From: Flemingiibacterium sp045644145
Lineage (GTDB): Bacteria > Bacillota > Clostridia > Oscillospirales > CAG-272
Assembly (NCBI GenBank): GCA_045644145.1
Contig: JAZRGK010000070.1
Location: forward strand, 1 to 6,270
Length of the DNA: 6,270 nt
Reading direction: 5' to 3'
Shown here: one piece after another, positions 1-5,343 of the stretch
Numbering within the stretch: the stretch's first letter is position 1
Layout: the number at the start of each line of letters is the position of its first letter
Position numbers and translations under genes: made by a program
Notes under the pieces: model-generated
The model's input: only the letters and a program-made list of their open reading frames with translations
What the model was told of the DNA's origin: nothing
Databases searched by the model: none

Positions 1-455
1 CGTGCATCCATGCCCGGCATGATGGACACCATCCTCAACCTCGGTCTGAATGAAGAGGTAGTTGAGGTTATGGCTAAGAAGTCCGGCAACGCACGTTGGG
101 CTTACGACTGCTACAGAAGATTTATCCAGATGTACTCCGACGTCGTTATGGAGGTCGGTAAGAAGTACTTCGAGGAGCTCATCGACAAGATGAAGGAAGA
201 AAAGGGCGTGACGCAGGACGTCGATCTGACTGCTGACGACCTCAAGGAGCTGGCTAACCAGTTCAAGGCTGAGTACAAGTCCAAGATCGGTCAGGATTTC
301 CCCACCGATCCCAAGGAGCAGCTCATTGGCGCCGTCAAGGCCGTCTTCCGTTCGTGGGACAACCCCCGTGCAAACGTTTACCGCCGCGACAACGACATCC
401 CCTACAGCTGGGGTACTGCCGTTAACGTACAGGCAATGGCATTCGGTAACATGGG
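1..455 (+). CDS. ppdK: Pyruvate phosphate dikinase fragment, foreign arm of an assembly chimera (partial at both ends)
   Basis: Frame 1 reads as an internal piece of the N-terminal nucleotide-binding region of pyruvate phosphate dikinase. It begins at RASMPGMMDT and runs through DNPRANVYRRDNDIPYSWGTA to AFGNMG. It corresponds to residues 104-254 of the minus-strand copy at 541-1302 and differs from it at five residues: K for T129, A for P134, Q for F175, S for A197 and I for M212. The nucleotide differences are mostly silent, and this copy more often uses C- or G-ending codons. That suggests a homologue from a different but related genome. The fragment is open at the window's left edge and stops at 455, where library adapter sequence begins. 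It is real ppdK coding sequence but is not credibly linked to the rest of the window. The longer open frame that continues through the adapter to 1323 is spurious. Confidence 0.9.
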
Positions 456-540
456 AAGTCGGAGGCCAAGCGGTCTTAGGAAGACAATGGTCCCACTCAC
501 CTCCTTGGCTCACAGAAACGACATGGCTACGATCCGACTT
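456..540. other. MGI/BGI DNBSEQ sequencing adapter with 10-nt barcode (artefact)
   Basis: Bases 456-487 match, as I recall it, the full 32-nt DNBSEQ read-1 adapter (starts AAGTCGGAGGCC, ends GGAAGACAA). Bases 488-497 (TGGTCCCACT) sit exactly where the 10-nt sample barcode belongs. Bases 498-540 match the reverse complement of the 42-nt read-2 adapter (CTCCTTGGCTCACAG, then ACATGGCTACGATCCGACTT), with one substitution (C at 500 where A is expected) and one extra A in the AAA run near 516-518. The order arm, 10-nt barcode, arm is that of the circularised DNBSEQ library adapter. This is synthetic DNA left in the assembly, not part of any genome. The adapter sequences are from memory; a vector/adapter screen would settle it. 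Confidence 0.96.
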
Positions 541-1302
541 CATGTTACCGAATGCCATTGCCTGTACGTTAACGGCAGTACCCCAAGAGTAGGGAATGTC
601 GTTGTCGCGGCGGTAAACGTTTGCTCTGGGGTTGTCCCAAGAACGGAATACTGCCTTTACTGCGCCCATAAGCTGTTCCTTGGGATCGGTGGGGAAGTCC
701 TGACCGATCTTAGCCTTGTACTCAGCCTTAAACTGGTTAGCAAGCTCCTTAAGATCATCAGCGGTAAGGTCAACGTCAAATGTAACGCCCTTTTCTTCCT
801 TCATCTTGTCGATGAGCTCCTCGAAGTATTTCTTACCAACTTCCATAACAACGTCGGAGTACATCTGGATAAATCTTCTGTAGCAGTCATATGCCCATCT
901 GGGGTTGCCGGACTTAGTAGCCATAACCTCAACAACTTCTTCGTTAAGACCGAGGTTAAGGATGGTATCCATCATACCGGGCATGGAAGCTCTTGCACCG
1001 GAACGAACAGAAACGAGAAGGGGATTTTCCTTATCGCCGAACTTCTTGCCGGTAACTTCTTCCATCTTGGTAATGTATTCGTGAATCTGAGCTTCGATTT
1101 CAGCGTTGATCTTTCCGCCGTCCTCGTAGTACTGAGTACAAGCCTCAGTGGAAATGGTAAAGCCCTGAGGAACAGGGTTTCTGTCCGGGAACTTCTCTTT
1201 GAAAATGTTGGTCATTTCAGCAAGGTTAGCGCCCTTACCGCCGAGAATCTCACGCATGGAAGCGTTACCCTCGGTAAAGAGATAACAATACTTTTTGCTC
1301 AT
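541..1302 (-). CDS. ppdK: Pyruvate phosphate dikinase, N-terminal 254 residues (3' end cut by adapter junction)
   Basis: PPDK interconverts ATP + pyruvate + phosphate and AMP + PEP + PPi. In anaerobic Clostridia it commonly replaces or supplements pyruvate kinase in the cytoplasm. The protein starts MSKKYCYLFTEGNASMREILGGKGANLAEM. The GGKGANLAEM motif (residues 21-30) carries the family's ATP-binding lysine, K23. The nucleotide-binding segment VSVRSGARASMPGMMDT follows at about 97-113, then a helical stretch and RSWDNPRANVYRRDNDIPYS around 220-240. The ATG at 1300-1302 is supported by GGAGG at 1311-1315 and by the normal family N-terminus. Full-length PPDK is about 870-880 residues, so the rest of the ATP-grasp domain, the phosphohistidine domain and the PEP/pyruvate barrel are missing. 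The break at 541 abuts adapter sequence, so this is a contig fault and not a pseudogene. The gene has its own predicted promoter 283 bp downstream of the HAD gene's stop. Confidence 0.95.
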
Positions 1303-1310
1303 TGGTGTGT

Positions 1311-1315
1311 CCTCC
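1311..1315 (-). promoter_or_regulatory. Shine-Dalgarno of ppdK
   Basis: On the minus strand GGAGG lies 8 nt before the ATG at 1302. This is an ideal match and spacing, and it fixes the ppdK start at MSKKYCYLF. Confidence 0.85.
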
Positions 1316-1345
1316 ATATATAATAAAATATTGACATGATAAAAC

Positions 1346-1404
1346 GCGGTAAGTCCTATCTAAAGATGATTTTATCCACATTTTGACATAGGTATACTGA
1401 CCGC
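1346..1404 (-). promoter_or_regulatory. Predicted 5'-terminal stem-loop in the ppdK leader
   Basis: On the minus strand the arms GCGGTCAGTATACCTAT (1404-1388) and ATAGGACTTACCGC (1359-1346) can pair. They give 5 bp (GCGGT/ACCGC), a 1x1 mismatch, 3 bp (AGT/ACT), a 3-nt bulge (ATA), then 5 bp (CCTAT/ATAGG), closing a 28-nt loop. The outer base of the stem falls almost exactly at the start site predicted from the -10 box at 1412-1417, so the mRNA would begin with this hairpin. It could protect the 5' end, or it could be an operator or a small regulatory leader. There is no T-run after it, so it is not an intrinsic terminator. Function is unknown; only the pairing is visible. Confidence 0.4.
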
Positions 1405-1411
1405 AATTTAT

Positions 1412-1420
1412 ATTATAACA
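1412..1420 (-). promoter_or_regulatory. Extended -10 promoter for ppdK
   Basis: On the minus strand TGTTATAAT (1420-1412) is a perfect TATAAT with the TGn extension. With a 17-nt spacer the -35 hexamer is TAGCTA (1440-1435), only 3/6 to TTGACA, which an extended -10 can tolerate. The predicted start is near 1404-1406, giving a leader of about 100 nt before the ppdK ATG. The surrounding 1316-1530 stretch is markedly AT-rich and has no supportable gene. A second, weaker pair, TTGCAA (1499-1494) with TAAAAT 16 nt on, lies upstream. Confidence 0.6.
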
Positions 1421-1585
1421 TATATTTTTTAAAATAGCTATAGTTTTCCGAAATTTTTTTCAAATTTCGCCATTTTATTTATAAATTCAGCGTTTGCAAG
1501 GCGGTTTTGTTACATTTTATATAATTTGCCGTGAGCAGATGTACAAAGGGCGCTCTAAGTAAGCAACTTGGTGTGCCGAGCCGAT

Positions 1586-2392
1586 TTACTCCCCAACACT
1601 TACCTCGTCAAGGGGCAGATCGCCCACTCCGTTAAGGATATATTTGGGGCGGTAGGGGAAATCCTGCATGGTTTCGAGGGATGTAACGCCGGAAAGCACA
1701 AGAACCGTGTCAAGCTCGCTCTCAATACCTGCGATAATGTCCGTATCCATGCGGTCACCGATTATTGCTGCATCGCCTGGTTCACAGCCAAGCTTCTTAA
1801 GAGCGTGGCGCATAATAAGGGGATTGGGCTTGCCTATGTAGTATGCTTTTTTCGCCGTAGCAAGCTCGATGGGGGAGATAAGGGCAGAGCATGCGGGGAT
1901 TATGCCGCGCTCACCGGGAGCGGTTACGTCGGGGTTGGTGCCGATAAGCTTTGCACCCTTAAAAACAAGCTCCACCGCACGCTCGATCTTCTCGTAGGAC
2001 AGGGAGCGTGTTTCGCCAAATACCACATAATCGGGGTTGTAGTCGTTCATGGAGAATCCGGCATCGTACAGCGCATTTACAAGTCCCGGCTCGCCGATAA
2101 CGTATGCGCTTCCGCCGGGACACTGGGTAGCAAGGAAAGATGCGGTAGCGAGGGCACTTGTGTAGAAATGGTCCTCGCTGATTTCAAGTCCCATTCTATT
2201 AAGCTTTTGAGCAAGCTCACGGGGGGCGCGCTCACTGGAGTTGGTTAAAAACAGAAAGTCCTTTCCGTTGTCGTTAAGCCATTTCACAAACTCCGGCACA
2301 CCCGGAAGCAGTCTGTTGCCGTGATATATAACGCCGTCCATATCGCATATGAAGGCGGACTTTTCGTGCAGCGCACCTATATTTGTTAGCAT
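1586..2392 (-). CDS. HAD-IIA family hydrolase (NagD/AraL-like phosphatase)
   Basis: This 268-residue cytoplasmic HAD-superfamily phosphatase belongs to the NagD/AraL/phosphoglycolate-phosphatase-like group, which dephosphorylates small sugar or nucleotide phosphates. All four HAD motifs are visible. Motif I is FICDMDGVIYHG (nucleophile D17, acid/base D19), motif II is FLTNSS (T50, N51), motif III is K188 in YIGKPNP, and motif IV is GDRMDTD (D213 and D218, Mg2+ site). The long insert between motifs II and III (about 70-180) is the IIA-type cap, including IGTNPDVTAPGERGIIP. Length fits the family (about 250-270). The ATG at 2390-2392 is preferred over upstream starts in the same frame. It has a Shine-Dalgarno, it places motif I at the usual distance from the N-terminus, and the extra 49 residues would be translated partly from an intergenic repeat. 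The physiological substrate cannot be read from sequence. Confidence 0.92.
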   Translation of the reverse strand: MLTNIGALHEKSAFICDMDGVIYHGNRLLPGVPEFVKWLNDNGKDFLFLTNSSERAPRELAQKLNRMGLEISEDHFYTSALATASFLATQCPGGSAYVIGEPGLVNALYDAGFSMNDYNPDYVVFGETRSLSYEKIERAVELVFKGAKLIGTNPDVTAPGERGIIPACSALISPIELATAKKAYYIGKPNPLIMRHALKKLGCEPGDAAIIGDRMDTDIIAGIESELDTVLVLSGVTSLETMQDFPYRPKYILNGVGDLPLDEVSVGE

Positions 2393-2403
2393 TTTGAGAT
2401 TTT

Positions 2404-2408
2404 TCCTT
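2404..2408 (-). promoter_or_regulatory. Shine-Dalgarno of the HAD phosphatase gene
   Basis: On the minus strand AAGGA, within AGAAAGGAAAA, lies 11 nt before the ATG at 2392. The spacing is slightly long, but it is the only good site here and supports the 268-residue form. Confidence 0.6.
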
Positions 2409-2447
2409 TCTTTTGATTTTACCCCAATTACTTTTTGTGCTCCCCTC

Positions 2448-2525
2448 TGTAGGGGGGTGCCTTGGTGCCGCCGCTTGAAACAGCCAAAATTGTACGAAAC
2501 GGCGGGAGCAAGCCACCGCCCTACG
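2448..2525. repeat. 78-bp intergenic element with 26-bp imperfect terminal inverted repeats
   Basis: The left end at 2448-2473 begins TGTAGGGGGGTGCC and ends GCCGCCG. The right end at 2500-2525, read on the minus strand, begins CGTAGGGCGGTGGC and ends CCCGCCG. The two ends match at 21 of 26 positions and flank a 26-nt AT-richer centre. The element sits in the 200-bp gap between the M29 peptidase stop and the HAD gene start and has no coding potential of its own. The GTAGGG(G)CGG-type ends resemble short palindromic repeats I recall from Clostridia genomes, so a REP/MITE-like element is the likely nature. It could fold as RNA in the spacer of the transcript. I see no clear target-site duplication. 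Confidence 0.6.
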
Positions 2526-2532
2526 GTAGATT

Positions 2533-2548
2533 TGTCCATTCGTGGACA
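2533..2548. other. Small perfect hairpin between the M29 and HAD genes
   Basis: TGTCCA (2533-2538) and TGGACA (2543-2548) form a 6-bp perfect stem around TTCG (CGAA on the minus, transcribed strand). It lies about 45 bp after the M29 gene's stop and next to the 78-bp repeat. It is not followed by a T-run on the minus strand, so it is not a convincing intrinsic terminator. It may be an mRNA 3' stabiliser or chance. Confidence 0.3.
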
Positions 2549-2592
2549 GTGGGAACACTATGTCGAATTGGGACTTAATTTTTAAACCGATG

Positions 2593-3828
2593 TCAGATTA
2601 CGAAATTTCCGTTTTCGAATACCTTAACTTCCGTGCCGTCAGCCTTTATACCGATTATTTCCATGTCGGCAGTGCCTATCATGAAGTCAACGTGGTTGGC
2701 GCTGTCGTTGTTGCCGCCCTTCTTTTTGAGCGCTTCCTCGGAGAGCTTCTCGCCGCCCTTTACGGTGTCGGGATAGCACTCGCCGAGAGCAAGGTGGCAG
2801 GATGCATTTTCGTCAAAGAGGGTGTTGTAGAAAAGTATGCCCAGGTTTGATATGGGAGAATCGTAGGGAATAAGTGCAACCTCACCGAGATGGCGTGAAC
2901 CCTCGTCTGTGTTAAGCAGACGGTCAAGGGCGCGAAGTCCGGTTTCTGCACCGTGTTCTACCACCTTGCCGTCCTCAAATCTCAGCCAGAATTTGTCGAT
3001 AAGCTCGCCCTGATAAGAGAGGGGCATAGAGGAATATACGATTCCCTCAGCCTTTTCTGCATGCGGCATGGTGAATATCTCCTCGGTGGGCATGTTGGGG
3101 AAATATACCTTTCCTGCCATACATTTTTCCGAGCCGCCCTTCCAGATGTGACCGTCGATAAGACCTACGGTGAAATCTGTGCCGAGGGAGTTCTTGTAGC
3201 GCAGAGAAACGAACTTTTCGCGGTTCAGAACCCTTGCGCGGCGCTTGAGCATCCGGTCATGCTTCTGCCACTTCCGAACGGTGTCGCCGCGACCGATGCG
3301 AACGGTCTTAAAGATGGCATCCCACAGCTTTTTGACTGCGGTTTTGGGTGTGTCATTTGGGAATACCTTCTTCGCCCATGCTTCGTTGGGGTATGCAACC
3401 ACTGTCCAGCGGAGATTGCCCTCGTCCATGATGCGGTAGAACTCCTTGAACGCCTTTTTGCCTGCAAGGGCAGATGCCATAAGCTTTTCGCTGTCCGCGC
3501 CTGCGAAAATATCGGGGTCTTCCGCAACGATGGATATAGCTACACATCCCATGCGTGCATAGGAGTTCTGAGATTCCGCAACCCAGTCGGGGATATTCTC
3601 AAAACGCTCCTTTGCGGCGTAATCAAGACGGATTCGTGCTGAGCGCTGGTCGTTCCACTGAGTGTACACGTCAATTGCGCCAAGCTTGTAGCATTCCTCG
3701 GCAACAAGACGTCCAAGCTCTGCCGCCTCTATTGGACAGCGGAGTATAACATAACGGTCGTCGGTGACGTTTACACCAAGACTTGCGATAACGCGCGCGT
3801 ATTCGCGCAAATTTTCATTAAAACCCAT
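2593..3828 (-). CDS. M29 family metallo-aminopeptidase (AmpS/AmpT/PepS type)
   Basis: This 411-residue protein fits the thermophilic-aminopeptidase family M29 (about 408-413 residues), cytoplasmic two-metal enzymes that release N-terminal amino acids from peptides. The conserved ligand set is complete and in order: E249/E250 in NMPTEEIFTMP, E316 in HLGEVALIPYDSPIS, H345 and Y352 in ASCHLALGECY, and H379 and D381 in NHVDFMIG. The N-terminal half (about 1-200) is the dimer/substrate domain typical of the family, with the GVNVTDDRYVILRCPIEAAEL segment pattern at 18-38. The ATG at 3826-3828 has GGAG (3840-3837) 8 nt upstream and gives the usual N-terminus MGFNENLREYARVI. There is no signal peptide or membrane segment. 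The pepV-like gene lies 170 bp upstream on the same strand, so the pair suits intracellular peptide breakdown. Substrate preference cannot be judged. Confidence 0.95.
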   Translation of the reverse strand: MGFNENLREYARVIASLGVNVTDDRYVILRCPIEAAELGRLVAEECYKLGAIDVYTQWNDQRSARIRLDYAAKERFENIPDWVAESQNSYARMGCVAISIVAEDPDIFAGADSEKLMASALAGKKAFKEFYRIMDEGNLRWTVVAYPNEAWAKKVFPNDTPKTAVKKLWDAIFKTVRIGRGDTVRKWQKHDRMLKRRARVLNREKFVSLRYKNSLGTDFTVGLIDGHIWKGGSEKCMAGKVYFPNMPTEEIFTMPHAEKAEGIVYSSMPLSYQGELIDKFWLRFEDGKVVEHGAETGLRALDRLLNTDEGSRHLGEVALIPYDSPISNLGILFYNTLFDENASCHLALGECYPDTVKGGEKLSEEALKKKGGNNDSANHVDFMIGTADMEIIGIKADGTEVKVFENGNFVI

Positions 3829-3845
3829 TTTTATTTCTCCATTCC

Positions 3846-3861
3846 GCCGCCATAGGGCGGC
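3846..3861. repeat. GC-rich hairpin in the leader of the M29 gene
   Basis: GCCGCC (3846-3851) and GGCGGC (3856-3861) form a perfect 6-bp stem with a 4-nt loop. It ends six bases before the Shine-Dalgarno of the M29 gene in the direction of transcription. The TAGGGCGG core hints at a remnant of the same palindromic repeat type seen at 2448-2525 and 3907-3973. It could influence translation initiation, or it may be inert. Confidence 0.4.
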
Positions 3862-3906
3862 ATAAATTAACTTAGTAAATTCAAATTTGCTGTTATTTCT
3901 TGCTGT

Positions 3907-3973
3907 GGGACGATTGTGCCGTCCCCTACGGGAATAAACAAGGATTTGTAGGGGCTGGCGCCCACGACAGCCC
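3907..3973. repeat. Two head-to-head GTAGGGG palindromic repeats
   Basis: Unit 1 (3907-3929, minus orientation) folds as GGGACG (3907-3912) with CGTCCC (3920-3925), followed by CTAC. Unit 2 (3948-3973, plus orientation) starts GTAGGGG and folds as GGGCTG (3952-3957) with CAGCCC (3968-3973). The GTAGGGG ends face each other across 18 nt (3930-3947). Stem sequences differ, but the end motif and design are shared, as in a REP-like family. They occupy the 170-bp spacer between the M20 and M29 genes (3829-3998), which holds no gene. Neither has a T-run on the transcribed strand, so termination is not indicated. Confidence 0.55.
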
Positions 3974-3998
3974 GTATTCTTTCTTCGCTAAATAAGCT

Positions 3999-5273
3999 TC
4001 ACGCCATTTCGTCCATAAGCGCAAAGAGTGTCTGCGCGTAGATTCTTACTGCCTTATCAACGTCGGAAACGGTGACATATTCGTTTTTCTGATGCTCCGT
4101 GGATGCTGAACCGGGGAAGTGGGGGCCGAAGGATACGATGTTCGGCATAGCTCTCGCATATGTGCCGCCGCCCATGGAGAACGGCTCTGCGTCGCTTCCT
4201 GTAACACCGTTGTACACATCTGTAAGCGTGGTGATAAGCTTGGATTTTTTGTCCGTGAACACGGGGCGCTGATGTCCTGCCGCCTCTGCGGTGATGCCGT
4301 AGAGCTTGCAGGTTGCTTTGAGCATTGTGAGAATGGAATCGTAGCTCTTGGTAACGGGATATCGAATGTCAACGGTCATTACCACCTCATCTCCGCGCAC
4401 CTCAATAACGCCGAGATTCAGCGTCAGCTTGCCGCTTTCGGCGTCGCGTCCCGCAATGCCAAGCCCCTGACCCTCGCAGGCGGGTTCAAACTTCTTCGTA
4501 ATAAAGTCCGCAAGAGCGCAGGACGGATAATTTTTGCTTATTTCGTTCATGAGCGCGAGGATGGCATTTTTGCCTGCCTCGGGAGTGCTTCCGTGAGCGG
4601 AAACACCTGTTGCGGTAAGCTTTTCGCCGTTTATCACGCACTCGCAGTAATCGGGCACCATATTGTGAGCATTTCCGCCGAAAACGGATTGAATGCCTGT
4701 CTTGGAAAGGGGCATTTTAAGTTCAAACACCGCAATGCCTTTCTCGGCGTAGCCGCAGGGGAAAGCCGCATCGGGGGTGAATCCGAAGGTGGGAAGCTCC
4801 TCATTTTCGCGGTAATATGCCATATCCACCCAATCGCCGTTTTCCTCGGTAAGACCGAAGATGATGCGAACTCTGCGTGTAAGCTTCACACCCGAGTTAA
4901 GGAGCACCTTCATGGCGTAAATGCACATCATGGCAGGGCCTTTGTCGTCGGTTACGCCGCGTCCGTAAAGACGCTCCTCGCCATCCACGGTGGTGCGTGT
5001 AAGCGCAAACGCGGGATAGTCCCAGCCTGCGCCCTCGGGCACAACGTCAAGGTGAGCGAGTATGCCGATCATCTCCTCGCCCTCGCCGATCTCCGCCCAG
5101 CCAAGCATGTTTCCGCATTTCTTGGTGCGGAAGCCGAAGGAATCGCAAAGCTTCAGCACATAGTCAAGTGCCTCGGCGCAGGGCTTGCCGAAAGGGTACT
5201 CGGAATCGCCCTGCACAGCTACAGAAGGGATGCGTAAAAGCCCGTCAAGGTCGGTGTAAAACTGTTCGATCAT
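3999..5273 (-). CDS. pepV: M20 family dipeptidase, PepV-like
   Basis: This 424-residue cytoplasmic zinc dipeptidase is of the PepV/Sapep type (M20), hydrolysing dipeptides with broad specificity at the end of peptide catabolism. The two-zinc catalytic core is complete: H74 and D76 in LAHLDVVPEG, D109/D110 in GRGVTDDKGP, the E143-E144 pair in LTEENGDW (general base plus ligand), D168 in FTPDAAFP, and H394 in STEHQKNE. The lid domain lies in about 185-330 and contains GVSAHGSTPEAGKNA (223-237). The signature GGGTYARAMPN near 368-378 followed by FGPHFPG supports PepV over other M20 members. It is a little shorter than the roughly 460-470 residue PepV of lactobacilli. The ATG at 5271-5273 has AGAGGA 7 nt upstream (5286-5281). 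It begins 70 bp after the hemW stop, close enough for cotranscription. Confidence 0.93.
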   Translation of the reverse strand: MIEQFYTDLDGLLRIPSVAVQGDSEYPFGKPCAEALDYVLKLCDSFGFRTKKCGNMLGWAEIGEGEEMIGILAHLDVVPEGAGWDYPAFALTRTTVDGEERLYGRGVTDDKGPAMMCIYAMKVLLNSGVKLTRRVRIIFGLTEENGDWVDMAYYRENEELPTFGFTPDAAFPCGYAEKGIAVFELKMPLSKTGIQSVFGGNAHNMVPDYCECVINGEKLTATGVSAHGSTPEAGKNAILALMNEISKNYPSCALADFITKKFEPACEGQGLGIAGRDAESGKLTLNLGVIEVRGDEVVMTVDIRYPVTKSYDSILTMLKATCKLYGITAEAAGHQRPVFTDKKSKLITTLTDVYNGVTGSDAEPFSMGGGTYARAMPNIVSFGPHFPGSASTEHQKNEYVTVSDVDKAVRIYAQTLFALMDEMA

Positions 5274-5343
5274 GGTGAAATCCTCTTTTCGTTAGTATGT
5301 ATGGTTTGATGTTTTTATTGACATCGAGGGGTAAGCCGCTCTA

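Larger units (their letters stand above)
1..993. repeat. Artificial inverted repeat: ppdK arms 1-453 and 541-993 around an adapter
   Basis: Positions 1-453 align without gaps to the reverse complement of 541-993. My hand count gives 53 differences in 453 positions (about 88% identity), mostly at third codon positions. The last 45 nt of the left arm (409-453) are identical to the matching part of the right arm. The 87-nt centre consists of GG (the next two bases of the left gene copy) plus the adapter. A biological inverted duplication would not be centred on a synthetic adapter, so this is read as an assembly or library chimera of two ppdK homologues. Confidence 0.9.

Noticed and set aside
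1..993. True inverted duplication, retron-like or hairpin-RNA system built from ppdK
   Set aside because: The centre of symmetry is a synthetic sequencing adapter with a barcode, so the symmetry has a technical explanation.
10..1323. Plus-strand 437-residue open frame
   Set aside because: It joins the left ppdK fragment, the adapter and the antisense of the right ppdK copy. Only its first 150 or so residues are real coding sequence; the rest is a by-product of the chimera.
1331..1359. Plus-strand promoter starting with TTGACA at 1331
   Set aside because: The hexamer is perfect, but the -10 at 17-nt spacing (TCCTAT) is poor and no plus-strand gene follows. It is better seen as part of the ppdK leader.
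1568..2248. Plus-strand 226-residue open frame
   Set aside because: It is antisense to the HAD phosphatase gene, whose four catalytic motifs are intact.
2393..2539. 49-residue N-terminal extension of the HAD phosphatase
   Set aside because: The extension runs through the 78-bp repeat, has no family similarity I recognise and would move motif I too far inward. The ATG at 2392 has a ribosome binding site.
2953..3642. Plus-strand 229-residue open frame
   Set aside because: It is antisense to the M29 aminopeptidase gene, which carries the full metal-ligand set.
4119..5237. Plus-strand 372-residue open frame
   Set aside because: It is fully antisense to the pepV-like gene, which has a complete set of M20 motifs and a ribosome binding site. 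The antisense translation shows no family-like motifs.
5309..5326. Inverted pair GATGT...ACATC between hemW and pepV as a terminator
   Set aside because: It has only 5 bp, AT-rich pairing and no T-run after it on the transcribed strand. It does not support termination.
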